Numbered from the stretch's first letter, positions 17,076-27,290 are shown. The stretch is DNA of 44,474 nucleotides from Chryseobacterium sp. CH21 (GCF_004119445.1 NZ_QICI01000046.1:1-44474); one strand, 5' to 3'. The notes: a model not told the origin generated them from the sequence alone. Made by a program: numbers and translations.

Positions 17076-20000
17076 ATGGCTTCAAACAAAATACAATTCA
17101 GAAGTATTCATGAACTTAAAGACCCAGCTTTAATGGTAAGCTGGCTCTTAAAGAGTTCCAGGAAGAAATTCCGGTAGAAGATTTCCTTGGAGATGCTGAA
17201 CAGAATGGTTCCAGTACTTCAAGAAGAGATTTCTTAAAATTACTAGGATTCTCTACAGCAGCAGTAACTCTTGCTGCTTGTGAAGCTCCGGTAATTAAAA
17301 CGATTCCTTACGTAGTAAAACCACACGATATTATTCCAGGGGTTCCTAATTATTACGCTTCAACATATTTTGATGGTTTCGATTTCGCTAGTGTTTTAGT
17401 AAAAACCCGTGAAGGTAGACCTATCAAAATTGATCCAAACCCAGCTGCTGGCGATTTAGGTAAAACTAACGCAAGAGCTCAGGCAAGTGTACTTTCTCTT
17501 TATGATAATGATAAAGTAAAGCAGCCTAAACTAGACGGTAAAGACGAAACTTTCGATAAAGTAGACAGCTTCGTTCTTAAAGGTTTGGAAGAAGCTAAAG
17601 CGTCAGGTAAAAAGATTGTGCTTTTATCACACTCTTTTGCTTCACCTACTTTCAAAAAGTTATTCGGTGAATTCAAAGCTAAATATCCTACAGCAGAATT
17701 AGTAACTTATGATGCTTTCCCTTACTCTGCAGCATTAGATGCAGCTCAGGAAGTATTCGGACAGAGAGCATTACCTGTTTATGACCTTAAAGGTTCAGAA
17801 TTGGTAGTTTCTTTCCAGGCTGATTTCTTAGGGGATTATAACGCTTCAAGCTTAGAAACTTCTTATGCAGCAGCAAGAAAGCCAGGTCAAACCATGTTGA
17901 GACACGTACAAGTGGAATCTAACATGTCATTAACTGGTGCTAATGCTGACTCAAGATACAGATTAAAGCCAAGTGCTGTAAACAAAACTTTAGTTGAAGT
18001 TTACAACGCAATCGTAGGTGGTGGTACTACTGATAAGACTGCTACTGAAATTGCTAACGAATTGAAAGCAAAAGGAAGCAAAGCGGTTGTTTTTGCTGAC
18101 GGTTCTAAAGGTGCACAGGTTTTAGCACATTTAATCAACCAAAAATTAGGATCAGTAGCTTTCACAGGTAAAGCGAACTTCCTTAAAGAATTTGATAAAG
18201 CAAGATACCAAGAATTCTTAGGATGGGTAAATGCAGGTCAGGTTGGGGTATTAATTACCAACAATGTAGACCCTATCTACTCTCATCCAAAAGGAGAAGA
18301 TTTCAAAAAATCTTTATCTAAAGTTTCTTATGTAATTGCCGTAGCTGATAAGAAAAATGAAATGTACAAAGCAGCGAAAGCTGTAATTCCGGTAGCAAAC
18401 TGGTTAGAGTCTTGGGGAGATATTGAACCACAGACAGGAGTATATTCATTAATGCAGCCTACCATCCAGAAAATCTACAAATCAAGACAGATTGAAGAGT
18501 CTCTATTGGTTTGGAAGAATGGTAAAAACAATGCAGCAAACAACTACTACGATTATTTAAAAGCTAGCTCAGCTTCTATCTTAGGTGGTACTTCTTTCAA
18601 CAAGGCATTGTATAACGGTATTACTGCTTCTACTAATTCTACAACATTAGCTTACGCAGGTGGAAACGCTGCTCAGGCCGTTGCTGAACTAGGAAACTTT
18701 AAAGCTTCTGAATTAGAATTAGTACTATATACTAAGACTTCTATGGGAGACGGTACTCAGGCAAACAACCCTTGGTTGCAGGAATTACCAGATCCATTGA
18801 CAAGAATGTCTTGGGATAACTATTTGACAATTTCTCCTAAAGATGCAGAGAAGTTTGCCATTGACAACGATCTTAACGCGAGAATGCAGTTGGATGGTTC
18901 TATTGTAAACCTTACTGTAAACGGAGTAACAATAAAAGATGTTCCTGTATTTATTCAACCTGGTCAGGCAGAAGGATCTGTAGGTCTTGCCCTTGGTTAT
19001 GGTAAGAAAAACTCAGGAGCAACTGCAGATACCGGAGTAAACGCTTATCCTTTATTTGACGGTTCTAACCTGGCTGTTTCAGGGGTTAAAATTGAAAAAA
19101 CAGGAGAAGACCACGAATTTGCAGGGATCCAGCTTCAAAATACATTAATGGGTCGTTATGAAATCGCTAAAGAAGTTCCTTTGGCTGAGTTCATCAATGT
19201 TCCTTTCGATGATGAGCACAAAGGATGGAACAAACCTTTGGAATACCACACTATCAGTGGAGCTCTTCCAGCAAAAAAAATTGACCTTTGGGATGCTTTC
19301 GATGATACAGATGGACCTCACTTCAACTTATCTATCGACTTGAACTCATGTACAGGTTGTGGAGCTTGTGTAATTGCTTGTCAGGCAGAAAACAACGTTC
19401 CTGTAGTAGGTAAAGAAGAAGTAAGAATGTCCAGAGATATGTATTGGTTAAGAATTGACCGTTACTATTCTTCAAGACAGAAAGTAGAAGTATACGAAGG
19501 ATTGAAAGAAGGAATGGCTGTACCGGAATTGTATGGTACTGCTTTCGGAGACGGAGGTGCATTAAACCACCCTGCAGACAATCCGGATGTAATCTTCCAA
19601 CCAGTAATGTGTCAGCACTGTAACCACGCTCCTTGTGAAACTGTATGTCCGGTAGCGGCTACTTCACACGGTAAGCAAGGTCAAAACCATATGGCTTACA
19701 ACAGATGTATCGGTACAAGATATTGTGCAAACAACTGTCCGTACAAAGTAAGACGTTTCAACTGGTTTACGTATAACCTAAACGATAAGTTCGATTTCAA
19801 CATGAACAACGATTTAGGAAGAATGGTACTTAACCCAGACGTAGTTGTAAGAACTAGAGGGGTAATGGAGAAATGTTCAATGTGTATCCAAGAAACTCAG
19901 GCTACTATTTTAGCAGCTAAGAGAGAGAACAGAAAAGTAACAGATGCTGAGTTCAAGAACTCTTGTGCTTGTGCTGCTGCTTGTTCTACCGGATCAATGA

Positions 20001-20140
20001 CTTTCGGAGACATGAATGATAAAGAGTCTGAAGTGAGAGAATTGTATTCTAGCAACAGAAGATATTATTTACTAGAGGAGATCGGAACCAAGCCAAACGT
20101 GTTCTATCACACTAAAGTAAGAAACAGAGTAGAAAAATAA
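17076..20140 (+). CDS. actB: Alternative complex III subunit ActB, iron-sulfur protein; frameshifted near codon 19 as read
   Basis: ActB is the periplasmic subunit made of an inactive molybdopterin-oxidoreductase-like domain joined to a ferredoxin-like domain. The natural start is MASNKIQFRSIHELKDPAL at 17076, but the frame then closes at TAG 17175-17177. From about 17133 to 20140 another frame is open without a break and carries the Tat motif TSRRDFLKLLG near residue 49. Adding one A at AA 17132-17133 joins the two into about 1,021 residues, the normal ActB length. Fe-S ligands are CTGCGACVIAC near 758, CQHCNHAPCETVCP near 844, CIGTRYCANNCP near 877, and CSMC near 933 with CACAAAC near 964. 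Since ACIII is central to respiration, a sequence error is more likely than a true null allele. Confidence 0.88.
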
Positions 20141-20165
20141 AGTTTAAATAATAAATAGGTAAAAA

Positions 20166-21563
20166 ATGTCAGGACATTACGAAGCTCCGATAAGGGAACC
20201 TCTAATTATTGGTCACAAAACTTATCACGATATCACAGAAGATATTGCACGACCTATCGAAGAAAGAGCAGGTAAATTATGGTGGATCTCATTATATGCT
20301 GCACTAGTTCTATTCCTCTATGGATTCGGCTGTATCGCTTACACTATCGGGACAGGTATTGGAGCATGGGGGCTTAACAGAACTATTAACTGGGGTTGGG
20401 ATATTACCAACTTCGTATGGTGGGTAGGTATCGGTCACGCCGGGACCCTAATCTCAGCAGTATTATTATTATTTAGACAGAGATGGAGAATGTCTGTAAA
20501 CAGATCTGCAGAGGCGATGACGATCTTTGCGGTTGTACAGGCAGCAATCTTCCCTGTAATCCACATGGGTAGAGTTTGGGTTGGATACTGGGTATTCCCT
20601 TTACCAAACCAATTCGGTTCTCTTTGGGGGAACTTCAACTCTCCTCTACTTTGGGACGTATTTGCGATCTCTACGTATTTCTCGGTATCAACTGTATTCT
20701 GGTTCATGGGACTAATCCCTGACTTTGCAATGATCAGAGATAGAGCTAAAACTCCTTGGACGAAGAAAATTTATACATTCCTAGCATTCGGTTGGGGTGG
20801 TAAAGCAAAACACTGGCAAAGATTCGAAGAACTTTCTTTGGTTCTTGCAGGGTTGGCAACTCCACTTGTATTCTCAGTACACACAACTGTATCCTTTGAC
20901 TTCGCAACTTCAGTAATTAAAGGATGGCACTCTACGATCTATCCTCCATACTTCGTTGCTGGTGCGATCTTCTCAGGATTTGCAATGGTACAAACACTAT
21001 TGTTGGTAGCTAGAAAAGTGTGTCACTTAGAAGAATACATCACAATGTATCATATCGAAATTATGAACATCGTAATCGTTCTTACAGGTGGTATGGTAAC
21101 TGTAGCTTACGCAACTGAATATTTCATCGGATGGTACTCAGGATCTAGATTTGAAGATTTCACATATCTTTCTCCAGGTGCTGCTGTTGGACCTTACTGG
21201 TGGGCATTCTGGTCATTGATCATCTGTAACCTTGTAGTTCCTGCTTCATTCTGGTTCAAAAGAGCAAGAACGAACATTATCTGGACATTCATTGTTGCAT
21301 TGATCATCAACATCGGTATGTGGTTTGAGCGTTTTGACATCATCGTTATCAACCTTTCAAGAGACTACTTACCAGGATCATGGACTATGTTTAAGCCAAC
21401 GATCATTGATGTGGGTGTATACTTAGGAACAATCGGGTTCTTCTCTGTATTATTCTTATTATACGCAAGAACATTCCCTGTAATTGCACAGGCTGAATTA
21501 AAATCGATTCTGAAAATCTCAGGTGAAACTTATAAAGCAAAAGAAGGAGATGAGCACCACTAA
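20166..21563 (+). CDS. actC: Alternative complex III membrane subunit ActC (NrfD family)
   Basis: This 465-residue integral membrane protein has about ten transmembrane helices and belongs to the NrfD/PsrC family of quinol-binding subunits. The N-terminus APIREPLIIGHKTYHDITED is characteristic of ActC, followed by helices such as LWWISLYAALVLFLYGFGC and GIGHAGTLISAVLLLF; the GHAGTLIS segment is part of the conserved quinone-site region. It probably oxidises menaquinol and passes electrons to the ActB clusters. actD overlaps its last 14 bases. Confidence 0.94.
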   Translation: MSGHYEAPIREPLIIGHKTYHDITEDIARPIEERAGKLWWISLYAALVLFLYGFGCIAYTIGTGIGAWGLNRTINWGWDITNFVWWVGIGHAGTLISAVLLLFRQRWRMSVNRSAEAMTIFAVVQAAIFPVIHMGRVWVGYWVFPLPNQFGSLWGNFNSPLLWDVFAISTYFSVSTVFWFMGLIPDFAMIRDRAKTPWTKKIYTFLAFGWGGKAKHWQRFEELSLVLAGLATPLVFSVHTTVSFDFATSVIKGWHSTIYPPYFVAGAIFSGFAMVQTLLLVARKVCHLEEYITMYHIEIMNIVIVLTGGMVTVAYATEYFIGWYSGSRFEDFTYLSPGAAVGPYWWAFWSLIICNLVVPASFWFKRARTNIIWTFIVALIINIGMWFERFDIIVINLSRDYLPGSWTMFKPTIIDVGVYLGTIGFFSVLFLLYARTFPVIAQAELKSILKISGETYKAKEGDEHH

Positions 21564-22071
21564 AATTGTATACGGACTTTATGCTGACGACGACGATTTA
21601 ATGAACGGCGTTAAAGCATTCAACGATAAAGGAATCGCAATAAACGAGGTTTATACTCCGTTTCCGGTTCACGGACTAGATAAAGCTTTAGGTTTAAAGA
21701 AAACTAGAATTTCTGATGCAGCTTTCATCTATGCTTGTTATGGTGTTACTATCGGTGCTACTATAACCTGGTATGTAATGAATCATGACTGGCCACAAAA
21801 CATTGGTGGTAAACCAGCTTTTGACTGGGCACATAACATGCCGGCATTCGTAGTTCCAATGTTCGAATTAATGGTATTCTGTGCAGCTCACATGATGTCT
21901 TTAACTTTCTTGGTTAGAAACAAAATGTACCCAGGAGCTCCAGCTCAGAACCCAGATCCAAGAACTACTGATGATAAATTCATGATGGAATTTGTAACTG
22001 AAGATGTAGAATCTGTAAAACAGTTGCTTATTGAAACTGGAGTTGAAGAAATAACTGTTAAAGACGCTTAA
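21550..22071 (+). CDS. actD: Alternative complex III subunit ActD (DUF3341)
   Basis: The 173-residue protein starts MSTTKIVYGLYADDDDLMNG and has two transmembrane helices near residues 55-75 and 95-115, the DUF3341 arrangement found only in ACIII operons. The frame extends upstream to a GTG at 21523, but the ATG at 21550 fits the family start, is preceded by AAAGAAGGAG, and overlaps actC by 14 bases, which suggests translational coupling. The subunit is thought to stabilise the membrane part of the complex. Confidence 0.92.
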   Translation: MSTTKIVYGLYADDDDLMNGVKAFNDKGIAINEVYTPFPVHGLDKALGLKKTRISDAAFIYACYGVTIGATITWYVMNHDWPQNIGGKPAFDWAHNMPAFVVPMFELMVFCAAHMMSLTFLVRNKMYPGAPAQNPDPRTTDDKFMMEFVTEDVESVKQLLIETGVEEITVKDA

Positions 22072-22072
22072 A

Positions 22073-22759
22073 ATGAAAAAGAATGTATTAAAAATTACAG
22101 CAGTTTTAGGTTTAACAACGGTTTTACTTAACTCTTGCGGACCAAAGGAGAACACTCCGTTGGTATATTTCCCGGATATGTATTTTCCGGTAGCTTATGA
22201 TCCATTGATGAAAGCTCAGGACGCTTATTCAGATCATGAAAATGAAATTCCTGCTTTTGTTAAAAATAATGGTGCAACAGGTCTTTCTCCAGTAGAAGGA
22301 TCAGTTCCTCAAAATAAAGACGGTGTTTTTGAAGAAAGCCTATTACCTAAGAATGTTGACGAGTACAACGCTGGGTATGATGCTTCTAAAAAACTTACAG
22401 TATCTCCTCTGAACCCAGCTAATGCAGCTAAGGATCTTGAAAGAGGTAAAGTATTGTTTGATCACACTTGTGCTGCATGTCACGGAACAGGAGGTGATGG
22501 ACAAGGACCTATCGTACAAAGTGGAGCATTCTCCGGAGTGCCTAACTATGCTGACAGAGAAATTACTGTAGGATCTGTTCATTATGTATTAACAAACGGT
22601 AGAAACGCGATGGGATCTTATGCAGGACAACTTAACGCTGGAGACAGATGGAGAGTTGCAATGTATGTGATGAGTGCTTTCAAAAAAGGAGCAGCAGCAC
22701 CAGCGGCAGCAGCTACAACTGAAGCAAAACCTGAAACTACTACTGAAACTAAAAAATAA
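22073..22759 (+). CDS. actE: Alternative complex III subunit ActE, monoheme cytochrome c lipoprotein
   Basis: The 228-residue lipoprotein has lipobox LLNSC (C22) and one class I heme site, CAACHGTGGDGQGP, at 133-137; the probable axial Met is in GRNAMGSY near 180. The segment VYFPDMYFPVAYDP near residue 31 is typical of ActE. The C-terminus is an Ala/Thr/Glu/Lys-rich tail. ActE lies one base after the actD stop and is thought to carry electrons out of the ACIII core toward the oxidase. Confidence 0.93.
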   Translation: MKKNVLKITAVLGLTTVLLNSCGPKENTPLVYFPDMYFPVAYDPLMKAQDAYSDHENEIPAFVKNNGATGLSPVEGSVPQNKDGVFEESLLPKNVDEYNAGYDASKKLTVSPLNPANAAKDLERGKVLFDHTCAACHGTGGDGQGPIVQSGAFSGVPNYADREITVGSVHYVLTNGRNAMGSYAGQLNAGDRWRVAMYVMSAFKKGAAAPAAAATTEAKPETTTETKK

Positions 22760-22767
22760 GAAAAGAA

Positions 22768-24099
22768 ATGTATAGTTTTTCACCAAAATTAAAATCAACT
22801 TCTTTAATACTTCTTGTTGCAGGTTTAGTACTATTTGGTATTGGTTTCTTTATGAACAAAGGAATTTCTACTGAGAAGATTGAACAAATGATGGAAGCTG
22901 TTCATGCTTCTGGTCATAATGCACCTACTCACTCAAGTGAAATGGTAGGACCTCAAGATCATGCTGCTCACCTGGAGCACGCTACTCTACAGATCCACAA
23001 CCAGCCTTTAGCAGCAATACATTTTGTAGCTGTATTTTTCTTCGGAGTAAGTTGTGCTGTATTATTCTTCTATTGTATTCAACACGCTGCACATGCAGGT
23101 TGGCCAATTATTATTACAAGAGTAATGGAAGCTATTGCTTCTTATATTCCATACGGAGGAGCTATTTTGATCATCTTAATGCTTTTAAATATCTTCCACC
23201 AAGGACACCTTTTCCACTGGATGGATCCGGATTTGACAGATCCTAACTCTGCTCATTTCGATGTGATCTTATTCGAAAAGAAAAGATTCCTGAACATTCC
23301 TTTCTATGCAATCAGAACGTTTATCTATGTACTAGGTGCTTCTTTCTTTGCTTGGAAACTGAAAGCTCAGTCTAAAAAAGTAGACGAAACCAAATCTAAA
23401 GTAGAATATCAATTCCTTTACAGATGGGCAGTAGGATATATCGCATTCTTCGGATTTGCTTCTGCAGCTTGGGCTTGGGACTGGTTGATGTCTATTGACC
23501 CTCACTGGTACTCTACAATGTATATCTGGTATTCAATGGTTAGCTGCCTTTCAAGTGGTATTGCTGTAATCATTTTACTAAGTGTATATCTTAAGAAAAA
23601 CGGATTCCTTCCTCAGTTCAATGACAACCACTTACACGATTTAGGAGTTTTTCTTTTCGCTACAAGTATGCTTTGGACATATACATGGTTCGCTCAGTTC
23701 ATGCTTTATTGGTATGCGAACGTTCCGGAAGAGGTTAACTACTTCTTTGGTAGATTCCAGCACTATGGTACTACATTCTTACCAATGCTGATCGTAAACT
23801 TCTTATTACCATTATTGGTATTAGTGAGCAGCAGCATCAAGAGAAACTACAAAGTTGTTACAACAATGGCTGTAGTAGTAATCTTAGGACACATTTTGGA
23901 TTATTTCAATATGGTAATGCCGGGAACGGTAGGACCTTACTGGAACACTCCGGAAGTATTCATCCTGATCTTGGGAGCTTTATTATTCGTAATCGGATTA
24001 TTTATGTTTACTGTACTTTCAGCTTTATCTAAACTGAAGTTGATCCCTACAGGAAACCCTTACCTACACGAATCTGAAATTTATGAGTATCCTTTCTAA
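22768..24099 (+). CDS. actF: Alternative complex III membrane subunit ActF
   Basis: This 443-residue protein with about ten transmembrane helices is distantly related to ActC and is annotated as the second quinone-binding-type subunit of ACIII. Visible helices include TSLILLVAGLVLFGIGFFM and IIITRVMEAIASYIPYGGAI; the segment WAWDWLMSIDPHWYSTMYIW is a strong family signature. A His-rich loop (AVHASGHNAPTHSSEM, DHAAHLEHATLQIHN) follows the first helix. It is the last gene of the operon and is followed by a 13-bp-stem terminator. Confidence 0.93.
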   Translation: MYSFSPKLKSTSLILLVAGLVLFGIGFFMNKGISTEKIEQMMEAVHASGHNAPTHSSEMVGPQDHAAHLEHATLQIHNQPLAAIHFVAVFFFGVSCAVLFFYCIQHAAHAGWPIIITRVMEAIASYIPYGGAILIILMLLNIFHQGHLFHWMDPDLTDPNSAHFDVILFEKKRFLNIPFYAIRTFIYVLGASFFAWKLKAQSKKVDETKSKVEYQFLYRWAVGYIAFFGFASAAWAWDWLMSIDPHWYSTMYIWYSMVSCLSSGIAVIILLSVYLKKNGFLPQFNDNHLHDLGVFLFATSMLWTYTWFAQFMLYWYANVPEEVNYFFGRFQHYGTTFLPMLIVNFLLPLLVLVSSSIKRNYKVVTTMAVVVILGHILDYFNMVMPGTVGPYWNTPEVFILILGALLFVIGLFMFTVLSALSKLKLIPTGNPYLHESEIYEYPF

Positions 24100-24125
24100 G
24101 GACTTGTAACAAAATAATATTATAA

Positions 24126-24158
24126 AAGACTGATTGTTAAAACAATCAGTCTTTTTTT
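24126..24158 (+). terminator. Terminator of the act operon
   Basis: AAGACTGATTGTT and AACAATCAGTCTT pair perfectly over 12-13 bp with a 2-4 base loop, followed by seven T. It is the strongest hairpin in this part of the window. Confidence 0.9.
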
Positions 24159-24238
24159 ATGCATATCAGTCAGCAGGCAACCATTCTGAGTTTTATGCGT
24201 CTCTATAATGAGATTATTAACTAAAACAAATTCTTATT

Positions 24239-25254
24239 ATGAAAACAAAATTTGTCCTTTACTCATTATTTATATTTTTATTCAGCTGTATTCAGGCTCA
24301 AACCATCACATTTGTCTCTGAAAAAACCAACCAGCCACTTCCAAGAGTTTCAGTATTTGGAAAAGATGGTAATATCCTGGCCTATTCTGATATTGACGGA
24401 AAAATTGATAAACAGACTTTATCTCCGGTACAAGAAAAATTTCAGCTGGTGTATAATAATTTCCCGGTAGCTACATTATCCTATTCTGACTTTGATCAGC
24501 CAATCATTAAGCTCAATGATCAGGTGAAGGAAATAGAAACGGTTGTCATCAAAAATAACAAACCTGCCAGATACATTTTTATCAAAGGAAACTTTAATGC
24601 TTATGTCACTGTAAACAATAAACTGAATAGTTACGCCGATGGGATTGTCACCTACATTTTTGATAATAAAACAAAAAAACTGAAAAGTACCAATGTTGAA
24701 CAATACAGAGTTTTCAGACTGACGGATCCTAAAAATGAAAAAAAGAAACTTCATCATGGGATTATGGAAAATCTCTCCAGATCCCAAAGCTTAAAAATGT
24801 AGGAAATCCGGAAGAATATAAAACGAAAAGAAATCTCATCAAAGAATTAAAAGGAGACCGTAAAGATCAGATCGAAGTGACTGAGGGCATACTTCAGGAA
24901 AAAGAATTTTCATTCTTTGGGTATCGGTTTTATGATATAAAAACCATACTCAATATGTCGTTTGAAAAAGGATCAGAAAAGACACTGAAAGATTTCCTGG
25001 AATACAATGAGCTTATATTTGTAAAACTTAAGCATAAAAGTGAACCCAATTATAATCAGATAGCAGTTTACACTAATTTCTATCCTACAGAATTAAATTT
25101 CAATAATGACAACGATATTGAAAAGGTAAAGTTTGATGAAGACCACAGTAACTACAAAACATCTTACTGGCAAGATTCTTCATTCCCGAATATGCAGACA
25201 ATTTTCAGCAATTTTTTTAAAGAGGATCTAAAAGAGCTGCCTAATAAAAAGTAA
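24239..25254 (+). pseudogene. Exported protein with carboxypeptidase-regulatory-like domain, apparent frameshift
   Basis: The first part (24239-24802) has signal peptide MKTKFVLYSLFIFLFSCIQA and a small beta-sandwich region TITFVSEKTNQPLPRVSVFG through KEIETVVIKN, resembling CarboxypepD_reg-like domains at the N-terminus of flavobacterial surface proteins. The frame is then lost at the seven-A run 24738-24744. With one more A the text continues NEKKETSSWDYGKSLQIPKL and on through to 25254, giving one protein of about 338 residues. The second half has no domain I recognise. Either the gene is broken or one A was missed. No promoter box is evident. Confidence 0.7.
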
Positions 25255-25345
25255 AAATATAGGATTATGAATGCTGCAAAAAAGAAATAGAATGAGCAGG
25301 AAAACATAAAGTAAAAATAAAATCCAGTATTAATAAAGGTTTTAT

Positions 25346-25353
25346 TAAATTTG
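25346..25353 (+). promoter_or_regulatory. Promoter -7 element of the lipoprotein-apt unit
   Basis: TAAATTTG, perfect TAnnTTTG, 17 bases before the ATG at 25371; no clear -33 TTTG. Confidence 0.6.
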
Positions 25354-25370
25354 CAACAAACCAAATAAAA

Positions 25371-26570
25371 ATGAAAAAGTTTTCTTTTCTACTTGTTTTC
25401 AGTCTCTTGCTTTTTACAGCATGTAAGAAAGATCATGTAGATGCTACGAATACTAAAACACTGCAGTCAAGTATCAATGATATGACTTCCAGTTTACCAA
25501 CCATTAAGCAGATTAAGTTTAATGAGGCTCTTTATATCCTTAAAACATTTGGCGTAGAAGCAGATGGTGATATTAATGAATTGAAAGCCCTTGGAAAACT
25601 GATTAATGGAAAAAAAGTTCCTGAAATCATGTCTCTTGCAGACGAAGTTGCACAGAAAAACGGAATAGAATGGGCCAGTACTGCCCCACCTTCACTTGGA
25701 GAAATGAATATCTTCGGAGATGATAAAGCTAAAGAAAGTGATCCTAACGACATCAAAGCCGGATCTTTGAGTATTGTCACAAAACCTACGGGAGACGATG
25801 GTACCGGAGCACCTACTGCGATCCAGATCGTTCCAAGACTTGTAGATACAGCAGGAAACCCGGTTTCGTTTACAGGAGCTGGTCTTGAGGCTACTCTTGA
25901 AGTGTTCAGCAATGGAGTAAAATTGGCTACTGCTAAAAACCTGATGCAGGATAATAACTTCAAAGGATTCAACCTTAAGTTCTCCTCTATTCCTGCAGCA
26001 AAAGTGATAGATAACAAAATCGATATCACGGTTTCTGTAAAAACAACAGCCAAGACTTTCAAAATGTCAAAAATCGGACTTGATGTAAACGCAGCTGCTC
26101 TGAAAGTCCCTGCCATTCCTAAAACCGATACACTTGCTGTACCGGAACAGCCAAGCGCAGTAGTAGATCCAAACAATCCAACAACAACTACAGGAACTAC
26201 AACGGACCCTGCAACTGCTACTCCTACAGTACCGGCAGCTCCAAAACAACCTACAGCAGATCCTAAAAATACGGTAAGCAAGTTTTTGAACAGTGTAAGC
26301 TCACAGAATTTAAAAGCGGCTTACGAAACAGCAAGCAATCCAAGCTGGGGAAGCTATGAGTCTTTCTCTAATCCAAATTCAGGTTTTGGAGCGGTGAAAA
26401 ATGTAAGCGTAAAAAATATTACGACAAACGGCGCCACTGCAAACGGAGCAAGTGTAAATGCGACGTATGATGTAACGGACAAAAGTGGTAAAACAACTTC
26501 TTTAAAAGTTACTTTCGGGCTTAAAAATGTAAATGGAGAATGGAAAATTTCCAGCTATAAAATCAATTAA
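25371..26570 (+). CDS. Lipoprotein with NTF2/DUF4878-like C-terminal domain, function unknown
   Basis: The 399-residue protein has lipobox LFTAC (C18). Residues about 20-120 are mainly helical (KQIKFNEALYILKTFGVEAD), and about 125-245 form a beta-rich section (ATLEVFSNGVKLATAKNL). A Pro/Thr-rich linker of about 45 residues (NNPTTTTGTTTDPATATPTV) leads to a C-terminal domain at about 300-399, NTVSKFLNSVSSQNLKAAYE through NGEWKISSYKIN. That last section looks like the NTF2-like lumazine-binding/DUF4878 domains of Bacteroidota lipoproteins. It is followed by apt after 3 bases, so the two are probably co-transcribed, though no functional link is obvious. Confidence 0.75.
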   Translation: MKKFSFLLVFSLLLFTACKKDHVDATNTKTLQSSINDMTSSLPTIKQIKFNEALYILKTFGVEADGDINELKALGKLINGKKVPEIMSLADEVAQKNGIEWASTAPPSLGEMNIFGDDKAKESDPNDIKAGSLSIVTKPTGDDGTGAPTAIQIVPRLVDTAGNPVSFTGAGLEATLEVFSNGVKLATAKNLMQDNNFKGFNLKFSSIPAAKVIDNKIDITVSVKTTAKTFKMSKIGLDVNAAALKVPAIPKTDTLAVPEQPSAVVDPNNPTTTTGTTTDPATATPTVPAAPKQPTADPKNTVSKFLNSVSSQNLKAAYETASNPSWGSYESFSNPNSGFGAVKNVSVKNITTNGATANGASVNATYDVTDKSGKTTSLKVTFGLKNVNGEWKISSYKIN

Positions 26571-26573
26571 TAC

Positions 26574-27113
26574 ATGGCTTCAGCAGAACTCATCAGAAAA
26601 CTAGAAGAAACAATTGAAAATATTCCTGATTTTCCGATTCCAGGAATACAGTTTAAGGATATTTCGCCGATCTTTTTAGATCCAAAACTTTACGAAGACG
26701 TTATTGCAGATCTTGCAGCTTTCAGTAAAGGTGGTAAAGTAGATGCAGTCTGCGGAATAGAAAGCCGTGGTTATTTGTTCGGAATCGCTATTGCTGTAGC
26801 CCTTGAAGTTCCATTCATTTTAATCAGAAAAGCAGGAAAACTCCCGCCACCGGTCATTTCAGAAAAATATGACCTGGAATATGGAAGCGCTGTTATTGAA
26901 ACCCGCGAAGGACAGATAAAACCAGGACAAAGAGTGTTGATTCATGATGATCTTTTAGCAACGGGAGGAACTACAGAAGCCGCTGCAAAGTTGGTAGAAA
27001 AACAAGGAGCAACCGTTGCCCAGTTCAGTTTCCTTATCGGCTTAAAAGATTTGAATGGTGATGAAAAATTGAAGAAGTTTGGTGCTGAAGTATACCATAT
27101 TTTAGGATATTAG
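26574..27113 (+). CDS. apt: Adenine phosphoribosyltransferase
   Basis: Apt converts adenine and PRPP to AMP and pyrophosphate in purine salvage. The 179-residue length is standard. Visible motifs are FPIPGIQFKDISPIFLDP near residue 20 and CGIESRGYLFGIAIA near 60. PFILIRKAGKLPP follows near 80, and the PRPP-binding loop RVLIHDDLLATGGTTEAA is near 122. It starts 3 bases after the upstream lipoprotein gene. A large inverted repeat that may act as terminator follows the stop codon. Confidence 0.96.
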   Translation: MASAELIRKLEETIENIPDFPIPGIQFKDISPIFLDPKLYEDVIADLAAFSKGGKVDAVCGIESRGYLFGIAIAVALEVPFILIRKAGKLPPPVISEKYDLEYGSAVIETREGQIKPGQRVLIHDDLLATGGTTEAAAKLVEKQGATVAQFSFLIGLKDLNGDEKLKKFGAEVYHILGY

Positions 27114-27126
27114 ATTTAAAACATAT

Positions 27127-27227
27127 ATGCTTCGGCAGGCTCAGCATGACAACGCTAATAATTTACTGTGAGATAAGAACAGGTAGTATTAGAAGTGTCA
27201 TGCTGAGCCTGCCGAAGCATCTTTTTT
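27127..27227. repeat. 25-bp perfect inverted repeat with 44-base loop, REP-like and possible terminator
   Basis: Arms at 27127-27151 and 27196-27220 are perfect complements; the core word is CTTCGGCAGGCTCAGCATGA. A T-rich stretch (CTTTTTTTAA) follows the right arm. The GC-rich arms stand out from the AT-rich surroundings. Sequences like CTTCGxCAGGCTCAGCATGACA are, from memory, widely dispersed between genes in flavobacteria, so this is probably one member of a mobile or REP-like repeat family. By position it could also terminate apt transcripts. Confidence 0.75.
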
Positions 27228-27290
27228 TAATAAATTCCTCATTCACCAATAACAATTCACAACATTTCATCAATAATACTCACAAAGTAT

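Noticed and set aside
25532..26281. A 249-codon open frame on the minus strand opposite the lipoprotein gene
   Set aside because: The plus-strand lipoprotein has a signal peptide, promoter and domain-like ending. The reverse frame only mirrors its Thr/Pro/Ala-rich composition.
27127..27227. CRISPR repeat or attachment site
   Set aside because: There are only two arms, in inverted orientation, with no spacer series and no integrase or cas gene nearby.
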